From: RGIG464 sp045599585 | GTDB lineage: Bacteria > Myxococcota_A > Bradymonadia > UBA4248 | Direction of reading: 5' to 3' | Length of the DNA: 45,053 nucleotides | Assembly (NCBI GenBank): GCA_045599585.1 | Contig: JAZRWH010000177.1 | Span: 1 to 45,053 of the forward strand | Part shown: piece by piece, positions 30,319 to 38,539 of the stretch | Position numbering within the stretch: the stretch's first letter is position 1 | Layout of the letters: every line of letters starts with the position of its first letter | Program-made: the position numbers and the translations under genes | Notes under the pieces: generated by a model | Seen by the model: the letters and a program-made list of their open reading frames with translations, nothing else | Databases searched by the model: none | What the model was told of the DNA's origin: nothing

Positions 30319-32691
30319 TTAGAAGGCGTTACCAATACTAAATTCAAACACAACGGTGTCTTCGTTTTTCTTTGGTGAGAGCGGGAAACCCCATTCGAAG
30401 CGGAGTAAGCCCATCGGGCTCATCCATCTGAAACCGAAGCCCATGGCGCTTCGTAAAACGGAGTCGTAGTCTTCAGGATCTGCAAACCAGTCGATCTTGA
30501 AGGACAGATCTTGATCTTCGTTGTAGGCATTGCCCATATCAAAGAAGACAACGCCGCTGATGCCCATGGATTTGAGGATCGGCACTTCGAGCTCGGCGTT
30601 AAACACGATTTGTTTGTTACCACCGATCTGGAAGTTGGTGAGCGTTGAAGTCGGATCCGTGACATTCGTCGTGAATGAGCGTGAGGGGCCTAAACTTGAG
30701 CGTTCGAAGCCGCGGACCGAATTCGGACCACCGACGAAGAAGCGTTCGAAGATGGGGACTTCTTTGCCGTTGGCGTTCCAGTCAGCGATGTAGCCCATTT
30801 CGAGGTTAAACTTGAGGACGATATCCCAAATGATGGGGATATAGGCACGCGCTTTACCAATAAATCGGACGTATTCATTTTCGCTGCCGAAGTATTCGTC
30901 TGCGTAGTCGATGGAGCCGAGGATCATCCAACCTTTGGTTGGGAGCAATCGGTTGTTTCGGCGATCCCATGTGAGTGTGACGTTGAAAGCACTTGTTAAG
31001 CCGCCATCGAGAATTGGCCCGAGATTACGTTGTTTTGAGCCGAAAGAGGCTGTCGAGACGTCGACATTTTCGATGGTGTAAGCCAAGTCGAGCATGAGGT
31101 CGCGCGTAAGCGGATAACCAAAGCCGAGCGAACCGCCGTACGATTCTCGCGTAAAGTCGGTGTAGACATATTCGTAGTTGAACAAAGAGAGTCTGAAACG
31201 CCAGTTCGAATCGAGGAAGTACGGATCGAAGAACTGGAAGTTGAACAACTGTCTAAGTTTAGACAACGTGGCCTGAGCGGATAAGAAGTGGCCGCGTCCC
31301 AGGAAGTTGTCGTACGAGATCTGAAGTGTACCGATGAAAGACTCGGTTGAGCTGAAACCAGCTCCAACCTGGAACTGTCCCGTAGAGCGTTCCGTAACTT
31401 CGATCATGACATTGATCGTGTCAGCTTCTTTGGCAGCTTCGGTTGTGACACTGACCTTTTCAAAGTAGCCAGTACGTTGGATACTCGCTTCACTCATTGT
31501 GACGCGAGCGGCGTTGTAGAGCTCACCTTCTTTGATCAGCACTTCACGTCGAATGACTTTATCTTCTGTTTTACGGTTGCCCACAATGTCAATGCGGCCG
31601 ATGTGCACGGGGCGACCTTTAGTGACATAAAAGCCAATGGATAGCGAGTTGGGCGTCGTACCGAGGCGGCGTCGAGGCTCGACTTGGGCGTAGGCATAAC
31701 CGCGGTTGCCGTAGTATTCTTGAATACTTTTTACGTCATCAAACAGCTGTGAAAGTTTGAAGCCCTGGCCATGTTGAAGCGAAACGAGTTTTTTAAGCTC
31801 TTCCATTTCGCTTTCTTCGATATCTTCGCCGTCGATGTCAACGGCATCGATCGAGGTATATTCGCCTTCTTCGACTTTGAAGGTGATGTACATTGAGCGT
31901 CTGTCTTCGGAGAGTTGAATCTGGCTGTCGACGACGTGAGCATCTGGGTAGCCATTTTCGGAGTACCACGCGGCGATGCGTTGGAGATCGTGTTTAAACT
32001 CTTCGTCTTTGTATTCACCGGCCCCCATCAGCATACCGATGAGTGAAGCTTCACGCGTAAAGATATGTTCTTTGATATCTTGTTCGGTGAGGGCTTTATT
32101 GCCGAGGATGGTGATCTTGCGGACTTTGACTTTGTCGTACTCATGAATTTTGAAGACGATGTCTTTATCGCCATCTTCGCGATCACGGATTTCGCTTGTG
32201 ACCTCGGCGAGAAAGTAGCCTTCTTTGTCGTAGTGGGCTTTAATTTTTGCAACGTTCGAATTGATTTTGTCGATATCGAGTGGGGTCGCGATTTTGAGAT
32301 CGACAACCTCTTTGAGGTCATCGAAGCTGACCTGGCTGTTACCTTCGAAGAGGAATGAAGCAACACTGGGTTTTTCGACGAAAGTGTAGGTGAGGACATT
32401 GCGTCCGGCTTCGACATTGAAGTCGACTTGAATGTCGTCATAAAGCTTCATTTTGTAGAGGCGTTTGACGTCAGCGCTGACCGTAGCCAAATCGAGAGGA
32501 CCGCCACGACGCTGTTTGATGTAGTACAGCAAGTCTTCGTCAGCATTGCGTTTGTTGCCATCGAGGCGGATTTCGTCGACGATCTCACCTTCTACTTTAG
32601 GGAACAAAACCGTCTGAGCCTGTGCACAGGGAACAAAACTGAATATGGTTAGAAGCGCAAACAGCGCACAGCGTATCGTTCGTCCGCTCAT
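30319..32691 (-). CDS. bamA: outer-membrane protein assembly factor BamA
   Basis: The signal peptide ends AQAQ. About 370 residues of five POTRA repeats follow, then a 16-strand Omp85 barrel ending FSIGNAF with terminal Phe. The barrel holds NSVRGFERSSLGP, the VRGF/Y motif of lid loop 6 that is essential in BamA. At 790 residues it is the usual length. It inserts beta-barrels such as those coded at 5340, 42811 and 43691. ATG 32689-32691 has GGGAG seven bases upstream, so I chose it over a GTG two codons earlier. lolD lies just upstream on the same strand. Confidence 0.96.
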   Translation of the reverse strand: MSGRTIRCALFALLTIFSFVPCAQAQTVLFPKVEGEIVDEIRLDGNKRNADEDLLYYIKQRRGGPLDLATVSADVKRLYKMKLYDDIQVDFNVEAGRNVLTYTFVEKPSVASFLFEGNSQVSFDDLKEVVDLKIATPLDIDKINSNVAKIKAHYDKEGYFLAEVTSEIRDREDGDKDIVFKIHEYDKVKVRKITILGNKALTEQDIKEHIFTREASLIGMLMGAGEYKDEEFKHDLQRIAAWYSENGYPDAHVVDSQIQLSEDRRSMYITFKVEEGEYTSIDAVDIDGEDIEESEMEELKKLVSLQHGQGFKLSQLFDDVKSIQEYYGNRGYAYAQVEPRRRLGTTPNSLSIGFYVTKGRPVHIGRIDIVGNRKTEDKVIRREVLIKEGELYNAARVTMSEASIQRTGYFEKVSVTTEAAKEADTINVMIEVTERSTGQFQVGAGFSSTESFIGTLQISYDNFLGRGHFLSAQATLSKLRQLFNFQFFDPYFLDSNWRFRLSLFNYEYVYTDFTRESYGGSLGFGYPLTRDLMLDLAYTIENVDVSTASFGSKQRNLGPILDGGLTSAFNVTLTWDRRNNRLLPTKGWMILGSIDYADEYFGSENEYVRFIGKARAYIPIIWDIVLKFNLEMGYIADWNANGKEVPIFERFFVGGPNSVRGFERSSLGPSRSFTTNVTDPTSTLTNFQIGGNKQIVFNAELEVPILKSMGISGVVFFDMGNAYNEDQDLSFKIDWFADPEDYDSVLRSAMGFGFRWMSPMGLLRFEWGFPLSPKKNEDTVVFEFSIGNAF

Positions 32692-32821
32692 GAACACGCT
32701 CCCTTCTGCGAAGGTTCACTCGATTCGGTTGTTAATATTTTTTCGATCTTGTGAGTATATAATAGCATTTTATGCCGTAAATTTGTCGTTTTAAAGAATT
32801 TTTAGTGCGTAGAAAGGAACA

Positions 32822-33553
32822 TCATCTCGAAAGCGGTGGATCGATTTCGTTTTCTGTCGCTTCGTAGAGGAGGCCATCTTTCATGATGAGGCGGCGCGGC
32901 ATTTTGCGGGCCAAAACTTCGTCATGCGTGACGATAATAATGCTGAGCTTGAGGGTTTCGTTGAGCTCTTTGAAAAGGTCGTGAATGCCTGTACCGGTAT
33001 TTTGGTCTAAGTTACCTGTTGGTTCGTCTGCCAAAAGGACGCCGGGGCACATCATAAGTGCGCGCGCCAACGCAACGCGTTGTTGTTCACCACCTGACAA
33101 TTCACCAGGTTTGTGCGAGCCACGATTGAGTAGCCCCACGCGATCCAAAAGTTCTTCTGCACGTTTTTTGGCATCACTTTGTGATTCTCGGTGAATCAAT
33201 GCAGGCATCATCACGTTTTCGAGTGCTGTGAACTCGCTCAACAGATGGTGAAACTGAAACATGAGTCCGATATTTTCGTTTCGAAAGCGAGCAAGTTGGG
33301 TCGGCGTCATGGAAAAGACGTTTAGATGGTCGAATAGAATGCTGCCACGCGTCGGTCTGTCTAGTGTTGCCAAAAGATGGAGGAACGTTGATTTGCCGGC
33401 ACCACTCCGTCCTCGGATACTAACCATAGATGCGGGTTCGAGTGTTAAATTGATACCTCGAAGAACTTGCAGGGTTTTGCCTTCGTGCAAGAATTCTCTT
33501 TCGAGATCCATGATTTGTATTGCTAGGGCATTGCCGCCCGATATGTTCCACAT
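32822..33553 (-). CDS. lolD: lipoprotein-releasing ABC transporter ATPase LolD
   Basis: The single ABC domain has Walker A GRSGAGKST (48-56), signature LSGGEQQRVALARAL, Walker B VLLADEPTGNLD and the His loop IIIVTHD. The ADEPTGNLD block and the following Q/N are typical of the LolD/MacB/FtsE group. With a LolC/E-type permease on the same strand upstream, LolD is the best call: it powers release of outer-membrane lipoproteins. The gene is separated from the permease by 389 bases carrying a type A repeat, instead of the usual tight overlap. GGAG lies 12 bases before the ATG. Confidence 0.92.
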   Translation of the reverse strand: MWNISGGNALAIQIMDLEREFLHEGKTLQVLRGINLTLEPASMVSIRGRSGAGKSTFLHLLATLDRPTRGSILFDHLNVFSMTPTQLARFRNENIGLMFQFHHLLSEFTALENVMMPALIHRESQSDAKKRAEELLDRVGLLNRGSHKPGELSGGEQQRVALARALMMCPGVLLADEPTGNLDQNTGTGIHDLFKELNETLKLSIIIVTHDEVLARKMPRRLIMKDGLLYEATENEIDPPLSR

Positions 33554-33739
33554 CCGTTATGCAATCTCCGTATCGCACCAGCTTCGCTAAAAAAGCCGAT
33601 ATTCCCGCGCTTCCCTACTCGAAAAAGCCAATATTGGCAAGCTCTCGGCGTGTAGTCAACGATCGTATAACCACACACCTGTGTCTTTTGTTCCCTCCAA
33701 AGCGAGCGTATTCATTACGTTAGCGCGCCGCAGGCATCG

Positions 33740-33894
33740 AAGGGGTAGCGGCGTATTGCCGCAGCAAAAGGCGTATTTTGTTTGTTGAATTATGCGTGCT
33801 CACGTACGCGATGGGGTTGGCAAAAAACTTCTTGGTCATAGTTGGTCAACGCCTTTTGAAAAGGCAATAGCCGCTCAGGGGAAGGCCTTCCCCT
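33740..33894 (+). repeat. nested palindromic repeat, type A copy 6 (forward, largest)
   Basis: G4, TAGCGGC, unpaired G, inner stem 1 TATTGCC/GGCAATA (33754-33760 / 33863-33869), inner stem 2 AAAAGGCGT/ACGCCTTTT (33766-33774 / 33849-33857), and a 74-base loop. GCCGCT and a G4/C4 closing hairpin follow. It separates lolD from the permease gene; the rest of the gap shows no gene. Confidence 0.85.
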
Positions 33895-33942
33895 CCTAAG
33901 TATAGAAGAAGTAATTTGAGATGTTATTAAGAAATAAGTTTA

Positions 33943-35709
33943 TTATTCGTGTCTAAGTCCTTCGCAAGGATTGAGGCGAACCGCCATGATGCTTGGAAGA
34001 ACGGTAGCCAAAAGGCTGATGGCCATGGAAGCCAGGCAGATCAAAATGACTTCAGCGGGGACGACCGTCACGGGAATGACCGTGATGTAATACACGCCGC
34101 CGGGGAGTTTGAGTCCGAGACTGGAGATGAGGCCGCAGACGCCCAAGCCGAGAATGAGTCCGATTACTGTGCCGAGCGCGCCGATGAGGGCTCCCTGAAC
34201 GACGAAGATGCGAATGATGCTGCCTGTTGACGTTCCCATGGCTTTGAGGATGGCGATTTCGCGAGCCTTTTCGATGACCATCATAATGAGGAGGCATAGA
34301 ATATTGAAAGATGCCACCAAAATGATCGAGGTGAGGATTGTGAACATGGCGACTTTTTCGAGCATGATTGCGTCAAAGAGGCTTGAGTTAAGCGCCTTCC
34401 AGTCGTCAACTTTAATGTTGGGGACATCCTTGAGTTCTTCGGCGATGGCATCTCGCACGGCCACGCTATCTTCGAGGGTGTTGCACAGAACGTCGATGCC
34501 TGTGGCGCGGTCTCCGATGCCGAGGAGAGACTGAGCGTCACTCATAGAGATGTATCCCATTTTTGCGTCGAAATCGAACATGCCGGAGTAGTACGAGCCG
34601 ACGAGTTTGAACGGACGGCTTTTGGGAAGACCACCAGCAGGGCCGACATCACCGGTTGGGCTCATGACGTTGAGTTCACCGCCCAAGTACATTGCGAGAT
34701 TCGTTTTGAGTCCACGGCCGAGGATAATGCCGCCGACGCGGCGGACGCCCACATCATCGGAGGTGAGGCCGGGCATGGCTTTCATGGTGCGTTTTTGTGT
34801 TGTGACGCCCACGAGTTCAGCGTTTGGTTCGCGGTCGAATTTTTCTTCACCGCCCATGGGAAGCATGGCGGGGCGACGCGGTGCATCGTCTGTAACCCAA
34901 CGGTCTTCTCCGATTTCTTCGAGAAGGAGGCGATCTTCTTCGCTTAAATCCTCCATCGCCGGTTGATTGGGTCGTGTCGTTTCGACTTCCTGTTTTTTAG
35001 CTTTTTGGGGGAGCAGCTCTTGTTCGACAATGATCTCGGGCGGTTCCGTTGGCACGGGAATGCCATCGATCATTTCGATTTGGCTGTTTTTCGTAGCCGG
35101 TATTTTTTCGGCGACCCAATGTCCGTGTTTGTTGCCGGTAAAAGAAATGGCTGCTTTAGCGCCGGCGCGTTCGTGTGCCTGCAGTCTTTCTGGGGTTAGC
35201 TCGCCGTCTTCGCTGTCGCTTTGGATCGTCATGCTACCACGTCGGATAGAGACGCCGCCCATTGTAACGCTCGGTAGTAGATCGGGATTGTCGAGGTACG
35301 AGAGTTTGCCCTCTTCCATGTAATCCGCGAGTTCAGTCGTCGTTGTGATGGCTTTGTAGTTGACGCCTCGGATTACTGCGACCTGCAAATTCGTCGGAGA
35401 GTTGAGCATGACTTCTGCTTCGACGTAAGCGTTGACGCCTTTGACGCGATCAACTTTAAGAATGCGTTCGGCGATTTCGTTGTAATTTTCGAGGTATCCC
35501 TCTTGGGCACTGACGACGACGTGAGCTTTAGAGCCGATAATTTTTTTTCTGAAGTCTGCTTCGAAGCCCCCCATAACACTCAAAACGACGATCAACGCCA
35601 TGACGCCAACAGCAACGCCGCCCACGCTGATGAGCGTGATTACGCTAAGCATATTACGGTCGCGTTTCGCCATTAGGTAGCGTAAACCGACAAAATCCTC
35701 AAAACGCAT
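33943..35709 (-). CDS. lolC: LolC/LolE-type lipoprotein-releasing permease with large periplasmic insertion
   Basis: The N-terminus RFEDFVGLRYLMAKRDRN and helix at residues 20-48 are typical LolC/E. Three C-terminal helices with FNILCLLIMMVIEKAREIAI and LKAMGTSTGSI complete the FtsX-type core. Length 588 is far above the usual 400: about 170 extra charged residues (about 130-310) lie in the periplasmic domain, rich in Glu, Pro and Lys. The single LolC/E copy may form a homodimer (LolF-like) with LolD. CGGAG precedes the ATG. The gene sits upstream of lolD and bamA, matching envelope biogenesis. Confidence 0.9.
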   Translation of the reverse strand: MRFEDFVGLRYLMAKRDRNMLSVITLISVGGVAVGVMALIVVLSVMGGFEADFRKKIIGSKAHVVVSAQEGYLENYNEIAERILKVDRVKGVNAYVEAEVMLNSPTNLQVAVIRGVNYKAITTTTELADYMEEGKLSYLDNPDLLPSVTMGGVSIRRGSMTIQSDSEDGELTPERLQAHERAGAKAAISFTGNKHGHWVAEKIPATKNSQIEMIDGIPVPTEPPEIIVEQELLPQKAKKQEVETTRPNQPAMEDLSEEDRLLLEEIGEDRWVTDDAPRRPAMLPMGGEEKFDREPNAELVGVTTQKRTMKAMPGLTSDDVGVRRVGGIILGRGLKTNLAMYLGGELNVMSPTGDVGPAGGLPKSRPFKLVGSYYSGMFDFDAKMGYISMSDAQSLLGIGDRATGIDVLCNTLEDSVAVRDAIAEELKDVPNIKVDDWKALNSSLFDAIMLEKVAMFTILTSIILVASFNILCLLIMMVIEKAREIAILKAMGTSTGSIIRIFVVQGALIGALGTVIGLILGLGVCGLISSLGLKLPGGVYYITVIPVTVVPAEVILICLASMAISLLATVLPSIMAVRLNPCEGLRHE

Positions 35710-36089
35710 ATTTATCTGACTCCGGGAGCATAAGATAGGCCTGGGGGGTGGCCCAAAAAATGACGTGTAAATTTACCCCTAAACGCTTTTCAACGCAACG
35801 CCCGCCCGCGCTATTCTCCGTTTGGTTATTTAATGCGATGCGTACTTGGGACAATGATGAGATCAAATCGACATCGGTTTAAGCTTTGGGGACTCTTATT
35901 TTTCATTTTGCCGTGGATGTGGTGATGGTTCGGATACGGATAAAAAATCTGCGTTTGTTGTATTTTTAATCCGCGTTCGTTGTGTTTATTAATTAGAATA
36001 AGTCCTATAATGCGCGTTTAGGCTGGGGCGTTTGCCGTGATGCACGACGTCTTGTGTTGGGGGTTGTCTGGGTACTGGATGAAAACAAA
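35710..36089. other. 380-base divergent promoter region, no gene seen
   Basis: It lies between lolC (minus) and cdaA (plus). No ORF has a ribosome site. The plus-strand promoter candidate is listed separately; the lolC promoter is not evident. Confidence 0.5.
35983..36011 (+). promoter_or_regulatory. candidate promoter for cdaA
   Basis: A perfect TATAAT (36006-36011) lies in an AT-rich stretch 78 bases before the cdaA start. At 17 bases spacing the -35 element would be TGTTTA, a weak match; TTGTGT at 20 bases is closer to consensus but too distant. Only the -10 box is convincing. Confidence 0.4.
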
Positions 36090-36968
36090 ATGTTAGAGCA
36101 GTTTTTCTCGAACTTGTACGATTATTCCGCAAAGAACATGCTGTTGGCGATATTGGATATCGCAATCATCTGGTACTTGATTTACCAGATTTTTATGCTG
36201 ATCCGCGGCACGAAGGCGATGCAGATTTTGATCGGTCTCGTGATCTTTGCCATCTTGTACTTCCTTTCAAAGCCGCAGGTTTTGGATCTGGCAACTGTCA
36301 ATTGGGCGATCGAAAAATTCATCGGTAGTATCGTTCTGATTGTTGTCATTATTTTTCAGGAAGATATCCGTCGTGGTTTGAGTCAGTTCGGTCGTTCGGG
36401 ACAATTGGCGGCAAGTGCAAGTAATACGACGCTTGGGGCTTCACCAATTGAGGAGATCGTTAAGGCAGCTTCTATCTTAAGCGACAAACGCATCGGCGCC
36501 CTGATTGCGATCGAAATGGATGCAAAACTCGATCAGTACATGGTCGAGGGCGTTCGCGTTGACGCCGAGATCACGAAAGAACTGCTGGTCGCACTATTCA
36601 TTCCGTACAAAGCGAATCCGACGCACGACGGTGCCGTCATCATTCGTCATCACCGTATCGATAGTGCCGCATGTTTTTTGCCACTTTCGGCGAACGACAA
36701 AATCGATAAAACGCTGGGCACACGTCATCGAGCCGCAATTGGTTTGAGCGAGTCAACGGATGCTGTCATCGTCGTAGTGTCAGAAGAGACGGGCGCAATT
36801 TCCATTGCGCACAATGAAAAATTGATGCGCAAGCTTACGCCTGAAGCGCTCCGAGGGGAGCTCCACAAATTGTTCGTAAGCGCCGGCAAAGAAAGTCAAA
36901 ATGATGATTACACACCGTCTACCATGCAGCGCATTCGAAAACTCATGAAAACGTCAAAACATCGCTGA
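36090..36968 (+). CDS. cdaA: diadenylate cyclase CdaA (c-di-AMP synthase)
   Basis: It makes c-di-AMP from two ATP. Three membrane helices (about residues 15-90) precede the DisA_N domain with catalytic DGA (Asp180-Ala182) in THDGAVIIR and RHR (Arg212-Arg214) in GTRHRAAIG. It belongs with CdaA, not DisA. I chose ATG 36090-36092; a TTG 12 codons earlier also opens the frame. The next gene codes the YbbR regulator, the conserved cdaA-cdaR pair of Firmicutes and some deltaproteobacterial lineages. c-di-AMP typically controls potassium, osmotic and wall homeostasis. Confidence 0.93.
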   Translation: MLEQFFSNLYDYSAKNMLLAILDIAIIWYLIYQIFMLIRGTKAMQILIGLVIFAILYFLSKPQVLDLATVNWAIEKFIGSIVLIVVIIFQEDIRRGLSQFGRSGQLAASASNTTLGASPIEEIVKAASILSDKRIGALIAIEMDAKLDQYMVEGVRVDAEITKELLVALFIPYKANPTHDGAVIIRHHRIDSAACFLPLSANDKIDKTLGTRHRAAIGLSESTDAVIVVVSEETGAISIAHNEKLMRKLTPEALRGELHKLFVSAGKESQNDDYTPSTMQRIRKLMKTSKHR

Positions 36969-37129
36969 TTTTCATCGCGTTTCGTAGGCTCCGAACACCA
37001 CACGTCTCATCTCAGGCTTGTGAGCTTCCGAAACGGCACGTCATCCCCTCCGACGACACGCAAACTCGCTTGCGTACCTTCGCGAGCAAATGCACCGTAT
37101 ATATAATGTAAAGAAGTCGATCCGTTGCT

Positions 37130-38218
37130 ATGAATACAAAAATACCGAACATCAGTCAGACGCAGGAATTGTTCCGCCGCAAAAAAAGGTCGTTTGGAGA
37201 TAGGCTTCGTTCGAATCTTCCACAAAAAGGTATTGCCCTCATCTGTGCACTGGGCCTTTTCTTCGTCGTGGTTGGCGATCGCAACATGACCATGACGTTC
37301 GATGAGATCCCCGTTGAGGTGAAAATCCCCGATGGTTATGCGCTTACTGGAAACAGCGTCGCCAAAAAGGTCGATGTCAAAGTTTACGGTCGTGCATCAC
37401 GCCTCAGTCAGCTCTCTCGCGATGACCTCGGTACGCTGTCTATTTCACCTTCTGCGCATAACGGAAACGTACAGCTCACGCTAAAAAGCGAGATGTTGTC
37501 CATGCCCGATGGCGTCAAAGTCGAGCGTTTTAACCCAGAGTTTATAAACATAAATCTTGAACCAATCGCGCGACGTACCGTGCCCATTAAGACGGATCAC
37601 GCCTTCACTGGCGAACTCGCGCCTGGTTTTCAGCTTGGTGAAGTGCGCCTCAATCCCGCCGAAATTGAGATTCTTGGTGCAAAGTCGCTGGTCGATGAAA
37701 CTTCACAGCTCGCTATTGAGCCGATCGACCTGACGGGGAAAGCTTCGACGTTTTCGGTGCAACGTTGGGCCCTCCTCAACAACACAGGCGTTCAGGCTGT
37801 CACGTCAAATCGCGTCGAAGTGACCATTAATATCGTCTCTAAAGCTACACAACATGTGGTTTTGGGCGTTCCAATCGTGCCGCTCAATCTCACTAAAAAC
37901 CATGAACTCGTGCCTGCTACCGTCGATCTCACACTCGTGGGCGACGAAGCCTCCCTCTCTAAAATTGATACGGCACACCTTTTTGTCACGATTGATGCTT
38001 CACAGGATGACGCTCAGTCCACGCACGCTCGTTTGCTTAGACCGAATGAAATCCTCGTTCCAAATCTCCCTGAAGGCGTCGGGGTTGATGTGACGAAGTT
38101 TCCGTCAATCTTGCTTAAAGTGAGTGAACCCGAAATCAAAAAGCCTCAGCAGCCTTCTGCCGTGAAAGAGATTTTTGTGCCTGCTGAGAGCAAGAGTTCT
38201 GAGCCTGCTGCAGAATAG
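37130..38218 (+). CDS. cdaR: YbbR-domain protein CdaR, regulator of CdaA
   Basis: One membrane helix (about residues 35-50, GIALICALGLFFVVVG) precedes four YbbR-like beta repeats; TFDEIPVEVKIPDGY and the later PIVPLNLTKNHEL are characteristic. The protein faces the periplasm and modulates the CdaA next door. The gap of 161 bases to cdaA is larger than in typical pairs and holds no terminator, so a shared transcript is likely. The C-terminus is charged (PQQPSAVKE...) and low in complexity. Only a weak AAGAAG ribosome site precedes the ATG. Confidence 0.87.
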   Translation: MNTKIPNISQTQELFRRKKRSFGDRLRSNLPQKGIALICALGLFFVVVGDRNMTMTFDEIPVEVKIPDGYALTGNSVAKKVDVKVYGRASRLSQLSRDDLGTLSISPSAHNGNVQLTLKSEMLSMPDGVKVERFNPEFININLEPIARRTVPIKTDHAFTGELAPGFQLGEVRLNPAEIEILGAKSLVDETSQLAIEPIDLTGKASTFSVQRWALLNNTGVQAVTSNRVEVTINIVSKATQHVVLGVPIVPLNLTKNHELVPATVDLTLVGDEASLSKIDTAHLFVTIDASQDDAQSTHARLLRPNEILVPNLPEGVGVDVTKFPSILLKVSEPEIKKPQQPSAVKEIFVPAESKSSEPAAE

Positions 38219-38252
38219 AGCGTCACGTATTTTTGTTCGTGCTTTGGTTGCC

Positions 38253-38318
38253 GTGCCTATTGCCTTATGGCAATACGGCACGGGGCGCGCTATCTGCCTG
38301 CGGCAGATACGCCGCGCC
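38253..38318 (-). repeat. palindromic repeat, type C copy 2 (two hairpins)
   Basis: Hairpin 1: GTGCC, TATTGCC-ttat-GGCAATA, unpaired C, GGCAC (38253-38281). Hairpin 2: GGCGCGC, TATCTGCC-tgc-GGCAGATA, unpaired C, GC and CGCGCC (38284-38318). Hairpin 1 shares its outer stem with type C copy 1 at 18240. The remaining gap 38319-38539 shows no gene. Confidence 0.83.
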
Positions 38319-38539
38319 TTTGTACGCTTTGTTCGTTCCGATAGAACTTCAAAAAGAGATTTGTTCTCCTCAGATTTTGTGTGCTGGCGTCGATTATTTT
38401 TTGCAATAAAAAGAGAGGCATGCTGCGTTGTGTCAAATGAGACGTGGAGAGCCTCGAAAATTAACCTATGCGGTCGATTTGTCGGTACAAACGCGTTCCA
38501 ACGGCACACGATGTGTACGTTCTTCGAGTGGAGAATTAG

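Noticed and set aside
9925..38318. Hairpin repeats as integron attC sites or a CRISPR array
   Set aside because: attC sites need conserved R/L boxes with a GTTRRRY core, which are absent. The hairpins are dispersed, not arrayed with spacers, and no integrase or cas gene is visible.
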